A DNA stretch of 64,000 nucleotides from the NCBI GenBank assembly GCA_030526045.1, contig JAUNDN010000005.1:1-64000 (forward strand). Direction: 5' to 3'. Both the position numbers and the translations under genes were made by a program. Origin of the DNA: Bacillota bacterium (GTDB lineage: Bacteria; Bacillota; Clostridia; Lachnospirales; Lachnospiraceae). Positions 53,947 to 62,618 of the stretch are shown here, piece after piece. The first letter of the stretch is position 1. Each line of letters begins with the position of its first letter. A model generated the notes under the pieces. It was not told the origin of the DNA, did not search any database, and saw only the letters and a list, made by a program, of their open reading frames with translations.

Positions 53947-54485
53947 AGCTTTACACCTCCCATTCGGTAAAGAATAATACCAAAAATCCCTGCGATGATT
54001 ACAAGAAATACTGTAGGAATCGGTGTAAACACTGCAAGCAGAAAGGAAAGCACTGCAATCCCGCAGCACAATCCGCCTACTACACTTTTCTTCGCCATCG
54101 TCACTACGGTGTTCAGCATCAGCGCACAAACCACAATCTTGATACCGCCCACTGCGTGAGCAACGATTTTGTTACTCATAAACTGCTCCAGGAATAACGC
54201 CAGTATAGACACAATGATAAGCGATGGGCTTACCATTCCCAATGTAGAAAAAATGGCACCGATTATTCCTCTTTTTTTGTAGCCTACAAAGGTGGAAACG
54301 TTTACCGCGATAATACCCGGTGTACACTGCCCCACCGCATAGTAGTCAAGCAGCTCTTCCTCCGTGACCCATCCATTCTTTTCCACAAGTTCATACTTAA
54401 GCATAGGCAGCATCGTAAGACCACCTCCGAAGGTTAATCCTCCTATTCTGAAAAAAGCGGCATATAGACTTAGTAAATCCAACAT
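53943..54485 (-). CDS. Chromate transporter family protein, first half
   Basis: A 180-residue CHR-family membrane protein with YAAFFRIGGLTFGGGLTMLPML, VGQCTPGIIAVNVSTFVGY and five or six helices. It forms a two-gene short-chain CHR pair with the next gene, overlapping it by four bases. I chose the ATG at 54485 because family members begin close to this point; an ATG eight codons upstream at 54509 is possible and neither has a strong ribosome site. Confidence 0.85.
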   Translation of the reverse strand: MLDLLSLYAAFFRIGGLTFGGGLTMLPMLKYELVEKNGWVTEEELLDYYAVGQCTPGIIAVNVSTFVGYKKRGIIGAIFSTLGMVSPSLIIVSILALFLEQFMSNKIVAHAVGGIKIVVCALMLNTVVTMAKKSVVGGLCCGIAVLSFLLAVFTPIPTVFLVIIAGIFGIILYRMGGVKL

Positions 54486-54531
54486 CTTTTCTTTCTCAAT
54501 TCCTTTCATAGCATCATGTATTACGGAGAAA

Positions 54532-54559
54532 AAGAAGCAGGAATTTCTTCCTGCTTCTT
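54532..54559 (-). terminator. Terminator of leuA
   Basis: AAGAAGCAGGAA pairs with TTCCTGCTTCTT around a four-base loop, followed on the minus strand by a T-tract, just after the leuA stop. Confidence 0.85.
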
Positions 54560-54578
54560 GCAAAACAAGCACGAAATA

Positions 54579-56258
54579 TTATTTTTCCCCCAACCCTAAT
54601 CTGTTAACAGCTGAGAAAATTGCACGTACAGAGGCTCTTGTAATGTTGGAGCTTACTCCTACGCCATAGGTAACGCTTCCGCTGTCAGAATCCAGCAGGT
54701 GGATATATGCAGCCGCCTGTGAATTGGAACCGCTCTGCAATGCATGTTCCTCATAGTCCAATATCTTGATTGCAATATCAAGTTCCTGTTGAAGTCCCCT
54801 CTGTACTGCATCAATAGGACCGTTACCGACCGCTTCAAAGGTTTTCTCCACACCTGCATCGGTATATGTAACAAACACTCTGGTATCAAACTCAGACTGT
54901 GTCTCTCCACTCAGATCGTCAACCTTCAGTTTGCGGAAGTGAATAGGTTCCTTCCGATCCAGATATTCTGTCCTGAAGGCTGTCATAATCTCATCAGGAG
55001 AAACCTCACCCTGCTTTTCCGAAATACTCTGAATCACATTTGCAAATTCCTTGTGCATTCCCTTAGGCAGTTTGAAGCCGAAATAGGTATCCATGATAAA
55101 GGCTACGCCACCCTTGCCTGACTGAGAGTTGATGCGGACAATAGGTTCGTATTCTCTTCCAATATCGGAGGGATCGATTGGAAGGTAGGGTACCTGCCAA
55201 AACTCACTGCCTCGTTCTTTCATTGCCTTGACACCTTTATTAATGGCATCCTGATGGGAACCTGAAAATGCAGTAAATACCAGTTTCCCCGCATATGGAT
55301 GCCTGGGGTGAATCGGTATCTTGCAGCATCTCTCATATATCTCAATGATTTCATTGACCTTTTCAATGTTTAATTCCGGGTTAATACCCTGTGAGAACAT
55401 ATTGTATGCAATGTTCAATATATCCACGTTTCCGGTTCTCTCCCCATTACCGAACAGAGTACCTTCCACTCTCTCAGCTCCTGCCAGCATGGAAAGCTCT
55501 GCCGATGCCACACCGGTTCCACGGTCATTGTGGGGATGTACACTTAAAATAATGCTTTCCCTATTCTTAAAATGACGGTTCATCCACTCGATCTGATCTG
55601 CATACACGTTCGGGGTATTCATCTCCACAGTAGAGGGTAAATTAATGATAATAGGGTTTTCTTTGGTTGCTCCCCACGTTTCCTGCACTGCGGTACAGAT
55701 ATCCAGTGCAAAGTCAAGCTCCGTTCCGGTAAAACTCTCCGGAGAATACTCAAGAATAATCTTCCCGGGGAACTTGGCAGCACGCTCCTTCACCATCAGC
55801 GTACCCTTAACAGCAATGTCAATTATCTCCTCCCGGCTCATGCCGAACACTACATCTCTCTGAAGCGTCGATGTTGAATTATAGATATGGACAATCGCTT
55901 CCTTACAGCCCTCAATTGATTCAAAGGTACGATCAATCAATTCCTCCCGGCACTGTGTCAGCACCTGTACTCTCACATCATCGGGAATCATTTTGCGTTC
56001 AATAAGCTGACGCAGAAAATCAAATTCTATCTGACTGGCTGCAGGAAATCCGATTTCAATTTCTTTGAACCCCAGATTGATCAGATATTGGAACATTTCT
56101 ATTTTTTCGCTGACCACCATGGGATCGATCAGTGCCTGATTTCCATCACGGAGATCCACACTACACCAGATAGGTGCTTTTTCAATTTCCCTGCCCGGCC
56201 ATTCTCTCTCCGGATAGTCCACTACCGGATTTTTTCTGTAACGCTTATAGTTTAACAT
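54579..56258 (-). CDS. leuA: 2-isopropylmalate synthase (long form)
   Basis: First committed step of leucine synthesis. The 559-residue protein has an N-terminal extension, the DRE-TIM barrel start CSVDLRDGNQALIDPM, the metal motif SVHPHNDRGTG, GNGERTGNVDI, and a C-terminal leucine-binding regulatory domain (about 430-555; GNGPIDAVQRGL, AAAYIHLL). It belongs to the longer class of LeuA. It lies 18 bases after an HPr gene and ends at its own terminator. No T-box or leader peptide can be fitted upstream. Confidence 0.95.
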   Translation of the reverse strand: MLNYKRYRKNPVVDYPEREWPGREIEKAPIWCSVDLRDGNQALIDPMVVSEKIEMFQYLINLGFKEIEIGFPAASQIEFDFLRQLIERKMIPDDVRVQVLTQCREELIDRTFESIEGCKEAIVHIYNSTSTLQRDVVFGMSREEIIDIAVKGTLMVKERAAKFPGKIILEYSPESFTGTELDFALDICTAVQETWGATKENPIIINLPSTVEMNTPNVYADQIEWMNRHFKNRESIILSVHPHNDRGTGVASAELSMLAGAERVEGTLFGNGERTGNVDILNIAYNMFSQGINPELNIEKVNEIIEIYERCCKIPIHPRHPYAGKLVFTAFSGSHQDAINKGVKAMKERGSEFWQVPYLPIDPSDIGREYEPIVRINSQSGKGGVAFIMDTYFGFKLPKGMHKEFANVIQSISEKQGEVSPDEIMTAFRTEYLDRKEPIHFRKLKVDDLSGETQSEFDTRVFVTYTDAGVEKTFEAVGNGPIDAVQRGLQQELDIAIKILDYEEHALQSGSNSQAAAYIHLLDSDSGSVTYGVGVSSNITRASVRAIFSAVNRLGLGEK

Positions 56259-56276
56259 TTCATTTCCTCTTTCAGA

Positions 56277-56540
56277 TTATTCTCCCAATCCGTTTTCAAT
56301 TGCTTTTACCAGTGCCTTAAGAGCTTCCTCTTCGTCAACACCCTCACAGCAAAACTCGATCTCATCACCGCATTTCACACATGCCCCCAGAACACTCAGC
56401 ACACTCTTAGCATTTGCAGTGTTTTCCCTGAATGTAAAAGTAATTAGTGACTTAAACTGCATCGCTTCCTTACACAGAATGCCGGCAGGCCTCAAATGAA
56501 GCCCTGTAGGGTTCTTGATCACTACCTTCTGCCTTACCAT
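56277..56540 (-). CDS. ptsH: HPr family phosphocarrier protein with His15
   Basis: An 87-residue HPr-fold protein from the ATG at 56540, behind GGAGGG. Both sites are present: His15 in PTGLHLRPAG (with Leu16 where Ala is usual) and Ser46 in NAKSVLSVLGA. It can in principle take phosphate from enzyme I and be a target of HPr kinase. No enzyme I or sugar permease gene is adjacent; it sits between glmM and leuA. It may be the main HPr or a specialised one. Confidence 0.88.
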   Translation of the reverse strand: MVRQKVVIKNPTGLHLRPAGILCKEAMQFKSLITFTFRENTANAKSVLSVLGACVKCGDEIEFCCEGVDEEEALKALVKAIENGLGE

Positions 56541-56564
56541 ATCGTTTCCCTCCAATCACACGTT

Positions 56565-57914
56565 CTACAGCATTATATTTTGAATTAAATCGGCAAGCTC
56601 TCTTGCATCATTCTCTATCATCTTTTGATCCTTGCCCTCAATCATTACACGTACAAGCGGCTCGGTTCCGGAAGGACGGATCAATACTCTTCCTTCTCCG
56701 GCAAATTTATCCGTAAGTTTCTGAATCGCATCTGCGATCTCCGGATACTCCATGTATTTTTCTTTCTTATGATTCGGAACCTTTGCATTGACAAGAGCCT
56801 GTGGCAGAACCTCCATCACCGTCGCAAGCTCGGAAAGAGGTTTTCCCGTCTCCACCATAACCTTCAAAAGATGCAATGCACTTAAGAGTCCGTCACCTGT
56901 CGTATTTTCCTTCAGGAAAATAATGTGTCCTGATTGTTCGCCACCCAGACTCGCCCCGATTTCCTTCATTCTTTCAAGAACATATCTGTCTCCGACCTTG
57001 GTCTGCTCCATCTGAATTCCGTTCTTCTCCGCCATCAGAAAGAATCCCAGATTGCTCATTACAGTCGCAACAATGGTATCATTTGCAAGCTCGCCGTTTT
57101 CTTTCATATGGTTACCGACAATCGCCATAATCTGATCGCCATCCACCACATTACCCAGTTCATCCACTGCAAGAAGTCTGTCCGCATCACCGTCAAAGGC
57201 AAGACCAACATTTGCCTTTTCATAAACAACCCTTGCCTTCAGCTCCTGCATATGCGTAGAACCACAGTTCGCATTAATATTGGTGCCATCAGGCATATTA
57301 TGAATTGCTACAACATTTGCACCAAGTTCCCTGATTGCTTCTACGGAAGTATAGTAAGAAGCTCCCTCCGCACAGTCGACCACGATCTTGAGTCCTGTGA
57401 GATCAACGTTTACGGACTGGATTGAGTGATTGATATATTCCTCTCTGGCATCGGTACGATACTTAATCTTTCCTACATTGGCGCCAATGGGAAACTTAAT
57501 TCCCGTCATTCCATTCTTAATGATTGATTCTATTTCATCCTCCAATGCATCAGGAAGCTTGTAACCGTTTCCGTCAAAGAATTTGATTCCGTTAAACTCT
57601 ACCGGATTATGGGATGCGGAAATTACAACTCCGGCATCTACCTTATACTTACGGGTAAGATAAGCCACTGCAGGAGTAGGAATCACGCCGACATATACTG
57701 CATTAGCCCCTACAGAACAGATACCTGCCATTAACGCATTGGCAAGCATATCTCCTGATATTCTGGTGTCACAACCAACCATAATTGTAGGTTTATGCAT
57801 ATTTTCTCTGGTAAGTACATAGGCACCTGCCTGCCCAAGCTGCATCGCCAGCAAAGGGGTCAGTTCATCATTTGCCACACCTCTCACACCATCCGTACCA
57901 AATAGTCTGCTCAT
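56565..57914 (-). CDS. glmM: Phosphoglucosamine mutase
   Basis: Interconverts glucosamine 6- and 1-phosphate for cell-wall precursors. The 449-residue protein has the phosphoserine loop GVVISASHNPVEFNG, metal loop FDGDADRLLAVDE, sugar-binding GGEQSGHIIF, and phosphate-binding RPSGTEPLVRVM. ATG follows GGAGGAG. Directly downstream of cdaA-cdaR, the standard c-di-AMP operon; GlmM of other Firmicutes binds and inhibits CdaA. Confidence 0.97.
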   Translation of the reverse strand: MSRLFGTDGVRGVANDELTPLLAMQLGQAGAYVLTRENMHKPTIMVGCDTRISGDMLANALMAGICSVGANAVYVGVIPTPAVAYLTRKYKVDAGVVISASHNPVEFNGIKFFDGNGYKLPDALEDEIESIIKNGMTGIKFPIGANVGKIKYRTDAREEYINHSIQSVNVDLTGLKIVVDCAEGASYYTSVEAIRELGANVVAIHNMPDGTNINANCGSTHMQELKARVVYEKANVGLAFDGDADRLLAVDELGNVVDGDQIMAIVGNHMKENGELANDTIVATVMSNLGFFLMAEKNGIQMEQTKVGDRYVLERMKEIGASLGGEQSGHIIFLKENTTGDGLLSALHLLKVMVETGKPLSELATVMEVLPQALVNAKVPNHKKEKYMEYPEIADAIQKLTDKFAGEGRVLIRPSGTEPLVRVMIEGKDQKMIENDARELADLIQNIML

Positions 57915-57922
57915 TCTATCTA

Positions 57923-59203
57923 TTACTCCTCCTCCGATTTTGATATATGCAATGTCACCGTAACCGGCTCCAACAGGGAAACATTGTCCGGCAAACCAAA
58001 ATCAACCTCAACGGTATAGAATCCCGGCTCTGGATCCGTCATATCCCTTTCCTGTGTGAAATCCTTAATATCTATTGTTCCGCTGATATTGGATGCCTGT
58101 AGAGTAGCTACATCTCTGGATAATCCAATAATCTCTATAATGAAGGTCTCTTCCAATCCTGTAATACTTGCATCATAGCCTTCCGGAAGATTGATAATCT
58201 GAACCCTCTCTTCTCTGACCTGAAGTTTCTTAGATATCTCGCCCTCAATGCAAACCGTTACGGTTCTGATTGCATCCTTCGAATTTGCAAGAATAACATA
58301 ATCAGGTAAGTACGGTCTGATATCTACTTCTGTTGTATAGTCCTGCGTCAGATCACTGATATCCAATACGTCTTCCGGTATATTAATCTGCGTAATGTTG
58401 CGGATGGCACTTGCCTTTCCTGCAATTACAACATTTTCTCCGCTTCCTATAATTTCACCTGTTGCCTGATATCCCGCTGCGGGAGTTCCGCTTGCACTGA
58501 AGTTTACGGAAACCGTGGCTGTCTGCCAGATATTAACCTTAACACCCACAGTCTTAATGTTCTGCGTAATATTCTTAGTATCTACAATATTGTCCTCTGC
58601 ATCATACAGTTTAATTTCTGCATTCGTAACAATATCACTGGTCATACCGGTAACGTCCACATCCACGACAGCCTTCGTAACCTGATCAATTACTGATTCC
58701 GGACCCGAAATTCTGACAAGATTCTGATCCGGTGTAATTTCCCCTACCATATATCCGGACGTAACCTGGCCGGATACGGTGGATTTCAATGATAATGCCT
58801 TACTCTTCTTATTTTCAATTTTTAGTTTGACTGTATCAATACTTCCTGTAATGCTACTGATGTTATTGGCATAAATGTCTGTCGATAGCTTAATTGCTAT
58901 TGTGTCCAGACTGCTGATCTCACTGACATCCGCTGTAGCAATAATATTTTCCGATTTCAGTTCACTGATTACGGAATGCGGTGCACGAACCGTCACCTTG
59001 CTGATGACATCCGTATTATCAAGCACCTCATATACCTGACCGGAGTCTGTAATCATCTCTGTGTTAATCAGCTTAACCGGTATGTTATAATAGGGCTCTG
59101 ATACCGTCGGATTATTTACACTGGTAACTACCAGCCAAAGTATCACTGCAAAAAAGACAGATGCAAGCTTCAGTCCAATATTATGGGTAAACTTATTTTT
59201 CAC
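57923..59203 (-). CDS. cdaR: YbbR-domain regulator of diadenylate cyclase
   Basis: A 426-residue membrane-anchored protein. The N-terminal helix (LKLASVFFAVILWLVVTSV) is followed by about four repeated YbbR domains outside the membrane; their start-of-repeat pattern is seen in NIPVKLIN, KSTVSGQVTSGYMVG, NFSASGTPAAGYQATG and NISGTIDIKDF. CdaR modulates CdaA activity. The start is a GTG at 59203, overlapping the cdaA 3' end by 11 bases; a following in-frame ATG is lacking. Confidence 0.93.
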   Translation of the reverse strand: MKNKFTHNIGLKLASVFFAVILWLVVTSVNNPTVSEPYYNIPVKLINTEMITDSGQVYEVLDNTDVISKVTVRAPHSVISELKSENIIATADVSEISSLDTIAIKLSTDIYANNISSITGSIDTVKLKIENKKSKALSLKSTVSGQVTSGYMVGEITPDQNLVRISGPESVIDQVTKAVVDVDVTGMTSDIVTNAEIKLYDAEDNIVDTKNITQNIKTVGVKVNIWQTATVSVNFSASGTPAAGYQATGEIIGSGENVVIAGKASAIRNITQINIPEDVLDISDLTQDYTTEVDIRPYLPDYVILANSKDAIRTVTVCIEGEISKKLQVREERVQIINLPEGYDASITGLEETFIIEIIGLSRDVATLQASNISGTIDIKDFTQERDMTDPEPGFYTVEVDFGLPDNVSLLEPVTVTLHISKSEEE

Positions 59204-60062
59204 CTTTGAACCGTCCTTTCCACAGAATCCTCTTCCGGTTCTCCTCCTCCGGCTTATTCTGTATTGTCTTCAATTTCTCTTTTAACTCTTCTCCACTCAG
59301 GTTTCTTTCCAATTTCCCCCCAAAGGCCACGCTAATCTTTCCGGTTTCCTCCGATACAATAACGGTCAGAGAATCTGTAACCTCTGAAATTCCTACTCCG
59401 GCCCTGTGTCTGGTTCCCAGTTCCTTGCTAAGCGACATATTGTCAGAAAGGGGAAGATAGCAGGTTGCTGCTGTGATACGGTCTCCTCTTACGATTACCG
59501 CTCCGTCATGGAGAGGGGTGTTATGCTCAAAAATATTGATCAAAAGTTGGCTTGTGACAATTCCGTCTACGTCAATTCCTGTTCTTTCATATTCATCCAA
59601 CGCCTGATCTTGTTGCACAACAATAAGGGCACCGGTCTTCACCTTGCCCATTTCCACACATGCCTTTGCAATCTCATTAATTGTTTTATCTGAAAATCTT
59701 CCTTCGCCGGGATTTCTGCCAAGCTCAAACGGCATAATAGAACTGATCAGATTTTTTCGTCCAAGCTCTTCCACCGCCTTACGAAGCTCCGGCTGCAGAA
59801 TAACAATAATTGCTGTTACGGCAACGCTGAACATATTGTTTACAATCCACAATATCGTATTCATCTCAAAATACGCCGCCAGCAAAACAAAGGCTGCTAT
59901 CACAAGAATCCCCTTTAAGAGAGACCATGCCCGCGTATTTTTGACCCATACCAAAATATGATACAGCAGAAAAGAGAGAATGATGATCTCAGCAATATCC
60001 GCCCATCTGATACCTGACACTCTCGACAGGTATGTTTCCATTATTTCTAAACCACGTAACAT
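59193..60062 (-). CDS. cdaA: Diadenylate cyclase CdaA
   Basis: Makes the second messenger c-di-AMP from two ATP at the inner face of the membrane. The 289-residue protein has three N-terminal helices and the DAC domain with both active-site motifs, LHDGAVIV and GTRHRAGVG. I kept the ATG at 60062, seven bases after AAAGGA; an ATG seven codons later is weaker. It heads the cdaA-cdaR-glmM group and starts 15 bases after an unknown membrane protein gene. Confidence 0.96.
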   Translation of the reverse strand: MLRGLEIMETYLSRVSGIRWADIAEIIILSFLLYHILVWVKNTRAWSLLKGILVIAAFVLLAAYFEMNTILWIVNNMFSVAVTAIIVILQPELRKAVEELGRKNLISSIMPFELGRNPGEGRFSDKTINEIAKACVEMGKVKTGALIVVQQDQALDEYERTGIDVDGIVTSQLLINIFEHNTPLHDGAVIVRGDRITAATCYLPLSDNMSLSKELGTRHRAGVGISEVTDSLTVIVSEETGKISVAFGGKLERNLSGEELKEKLKTIQNKPEEENRKRILWKGRFKGEK

Positions 60063-60077
60063 TTAGTTATCCTTTTT

Positions 60078-61037
60078 CTACCTTCTTGACTGACTGCCGG
60101 AAGGTCTCCTTTTCGGCGTGTTAATTCTTTTCACTGTCTTTGACGGAGTAGCTACAGTAATTTTGGGTACCGCCTTAACGTAATAGTAGTACTCATCATC
60201 TTCGAACTGAACCTTCTCCACCCTGCTGTAGTCCACATGAAAAGCAAAGAATTCGACGATCTTCGCAATCAGTATGGAAAAAACAGTCCCGATAATGATT
60301 CCGACAATTGAAACATTTGTGTCAAAGATCAAATCTCCAATCAACAGAATCATGACATCCGCAATTGCACCTGCAATCATTGCAATAGTCCATGAATAAT
60401 TGACTGACATCCTCTTGATCAAATATACGATGACAATTGTGAGTGCAAACGCAAATATTGTCAGAAGCATCTCCTTATTATCCAGAAGTCCATCTACAAT
60501 AAATCTGAATTTTGTGGCCACATCCTCTGTATCCATACCTGAAAGTGCAGTGGCACTATCTGCAATATAGCTGATCAGATAGCTTACGACAACACCACAT
60601 CCTACAGAGATTACAGAAGCCGGTGTTCCGATCAAGCCCATGGTCAGCGGTATCGCATAGGGAATCTTCAGTACAAAGCATATCGGTGTCAATAGCACAA
60701 CAAGTGTATCCTTCGGCGAAAATCTGAAATATAGCAGAAACATCACCAAAAACAGAACCAGCGCAACTGCCGCACATTCCAGTGACAGCGCATACATATG
60801 AAGCACTGTAAATACTGCCGCTATAAAAATAATAAAATTCATCGGCATAAAAGAGCACATCAGTGCCACAATCAGCACGATGGAAATATCATCCAGCCTG
60901 TGCATATAACCGATCTTGCCATTGATCATCATAAGAGAAGTAATTGCCAGAATCAGTTTCATCAACGGCTTCAGATAAACCTCATACTTGTTTATAAAAC
61001 TTCTAATATACTGTTTTGCAACCAGTAATGTTGTCAT
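60078..61037 (-). CDS. Conserved polytopic membrane protein upstream of cdaA
   Basis: A 319-residue protein with about nine or ten membrane helices and a cytoplasmic C-terminal tail that is basic and rich in Ser, Thr and Pro (PSKTVKRINTPKRRPSGSQS). ATG at 61037 follows GAGG. I do not recognise a family. Repeated segments with conserved glycine/proline (FSPKDTLVVLLTPICFVLKIPYAIPL in part; GLIGTPASVISVGCGVVVSY) suggest a transporter or scaffold. It lies 13 bases after one small membrane gene and 15 before cdaA, so a link to c-di-AMP or envelope turgor control is possible. Confidence 0.7.
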   Translation of the reverse strand: MTTLLVAKQYIRSFINKYEVYLKPLMKLILAITSLMMINGKIGYMHRLDDISIVLIVALMCSFMPMNFIIFIAAVFTVLHMYALSLECAAVALVLFLVMFLLYFRFSPKDTLVVLLTPICFVLKIPYAIPLTMGLIGTPASVISVGCGVVVSYLISYIADSATALSGMDTEDVATKFRFIVDGLLDNKEMLLTIFAFALTIVIVYLIKRMSVNYSWTIAMIAGAIADVMILLIGDLIFDTNVSIVGIIIGTVFSILIAKIVEFFAFHVDYSRVEKVQFEDDEYYYYVKAVPKITVATPSKTVKRINTPKRRPSGSQSRR

Positions 61038-61050
61038 ATGGTCTTCCTCA

Positions 61051-61437
61051 TCATTTATCATACATATTTGCTAATTTTTTCAGGTTTTCGTAATAGTGTC
61101 TCAAGCTCTTTCTGGCTTTGCTGTATCTGCTTGCAAAAAGCACATAAGAAATAACGCCGTATGCTCCCACGACGCATAAATATAAGATAATCACACTCTT
61201 TCCGAACTTAAGCAGATCCATCTTATAAATATCCTGCATAAATTCTTCAAAGTGGTAAAAAACATATACCGCAAATAACGCCAGAAAGGAGATTGTGGCG
61301 GCAATCACCGATTTCAAAACCTGAAATCCTATATAGTCTCCCCTAAAATAATGAGTAACGGCAATATCCTTTTTCCCTTTATTTGCCTCATAGGAAGCCA
61401 TCTTGGTCATCAAAATGACTTTTTCTTCATTAATCAT
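61051..61437 (-). CDS. Small two-helix membrane protein
   Basis: A 128-residue protein starting at the ATG at 61437 behind AAAGGT. It has a soluble N-terminal 40 residues, two hydrophobic helices (VLKSVIAATISFLALFAVYV and VIILYLCVVGAYGVISYVLF) and a charged C-terminal helix (YSKARKSLRHYYENLKKLANM). I do not recognise the family. Its position ahead of the larger membrane protein and cdaA suggests the two work together. Confidence 0.7.
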   Translation of the reverse strand: MINEEKVILMTKMASYEANKGKKDIAVTHYFRGDYIGFQVLKSVIAATISFLALFAVYVFYHFEEFMQDIYKMDLLKFGKSVIILYLCVVGAYGVISYVLFASRYSKARKSLRHYYENLKKLANMYDK

Positions 61438-61481
61438 ATCATTACCTTTCAGCCGCAAGCCTGTCTGCCACAACTGGCTTC

Positions 61482-61889
61482 TTACAGAAAACGCATTTTA
61501 TCCCGATCCTGTCTCTTCGCCGGCTTAACCTCAGGCTCACGGGGTTTATCCTGACTCATTGCATTCTTAAACCCATTAGTCATATCCAGCTTGCATTTGT
61601 CACAAAATCTTCCGGCGCGAATCATGGTTCCGCAGCTTTCGCATGGAATTCTGATAGGTGAATCATCCGCAAACTGAAGACGCTCCTCACGAATCCACTG
61701 ACGAATCTGACCCGGATCAACATCACATTCTTCAGAAACCTCTATTATATCAGCCCCATGATGCTCTTGTACATATTTCTTAACTTCCTGGAACTTAGCT
61801 TCCTGATCCTCTCTGCATTTAGGGCACATAATAGGACCTAATACATAATTGAATATTCTCCCGCATTTCCTGCAATTACGTACGTTCAT
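61482..61889 (-). CDS. yvyF: YvyF-like zinc-ribbon regulator
   Basis: A 135-residue protein with an N-terminal zinc ribbon (CRKCGRIFNYVLGPIMCPKC), a MerR-like helix-turn-helix (ADIIEVSEECDVDPGQIRQWIREERL in outline) and a second ribbon (CESCGTMIRAGRFCDKC). It matches the flagellar-operon protein family that includes B. subtilis YvyF. As in Bacillus it follows comFC, 18 bases downstream. No flagellar gene is in the window; the host may or may not be motile. Confidence 0.82.
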   Translation of the reverse strand: MNVRNCRKCGRIFNYVLGPIMCPKCREDQEAKFQEVKKYVQEHHGADIIEVSEECDVDPGQIRQWIREERLQFADDSPIRIPCESCGTMIRAGRFCDKCKLDMTNGFKNAMSQDKPREPEVKPAKRQDRDKMRFL

Positions 61890-61907
61890 GATGAATACCT
61901 CCTGGAT

Positions 61908-62618
61908 TTAAATTCCCCGTCCAATGGTCAGCGCCATATAATACACGTTTTTGACTCCGGCATCATTCAAGACACCGGTCATGGCATCAATTGTACTGCC
62001 CGTAGTATAGATGTCGTCTATAATAACAATCGTATTTAATTTTACATCATTTTGCAGGATTTTGAAAGCCCTTTTCAAATTATTTTGCCTTTCCGAATGG
62101 CTCAGACTTTTGAGAGGCTTTGTTCGCTTCACCCGTTGTATTAATTTTGTATTGACCGGTATTCCCGAATGCCTTGAAAGCTCTCTTGCTACCAGCTCAG
62201 CCTGATTATAACCCCTGCTTCTCATTCTTGAAGAATGAATCGGAACAGGAATCAGTGCATCAGGATTTATCATCTCCAGCCAGCGCATCCTTTTTTCATA
62301 TAAATCTCTCCCATAGAAGGTTGCATATTCCATTCTCCCCGCATACTTAAAGCGAAATACGGAATCCGACATGCTTCCGTAATCATACAGTGCCGTCCCC
62401 CTGATGAACAAATGTGGCAGTCTCTCACAGTCTCCGCAGTATTCCTTCTCTTCCTTTTTCAGCTGTTTTCCGCATTTCATGCAGTAAGGTTCCCTGATAT
62501 ATATGATTTTCCCCTTACAGCTATCACAAATATGTTCTTCCGGCTGATCCACAAGCGCATCGCAGACCACACACCGCCCCGGAAAAAGATAATTCAACAG
62601 ATTTACTTTTTCTCCCAT
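61908..62618 (-). CDS. comFC: ComF family phosphoribosyltransferase-like protein
   Basis: A 236-residue protein with N-terminal zinc-binding cysteine pairs (CVVCDAL, CDSC, CMKC, CGDC), RFKYAGRMEYATFYG, PVPIHSSRMRSRGYNQAELVA and the PRPP motif VIIDDIYTTGST. ComFC is needed for late steps of DNA uptake in competent bacteria but is widespread in non-competent ones. ATG follows GGAGATCGG; the start overlaps the recD2 3' end by 16 bases, so translation is probably coupled. Confidence 0.93.
   Translation of the reverse strand: MGEKVNLLNYLFPGRCVVCDALVDQPEEHICDSCKGKIIYIREPYCMKCGKQLKKEEKEYCGDCERLPHLFIRGTALYDYGSMSDSVFRFKYAGRMEYATFYGRDLYEKRMRWLEMINPDALIPVPIHSSRMRSRGYNQAELVARELSRHSGIPVNTKLIQRVKRTKPLKSLSHSERQNNLKRAFKILQNDVKLNTIVIIDDIYTTGSTIDAMTGVLNDAGVKNVYYMALTIGRGI

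Noticed and set aside
54130..54509. Possible frameshifted single chromate transporter
   Set aside because: The two halves overlap by an ordinary ATGA junction with a good ribosome site for the second half, as in known short-chain CHR gene pairs; no sign of a broken long gene.
56259..56276. Leucine attenuator before leuA
   Set aside because: The gap to the HPr gene is 18 bases; no leader peptide or terminator can fit.
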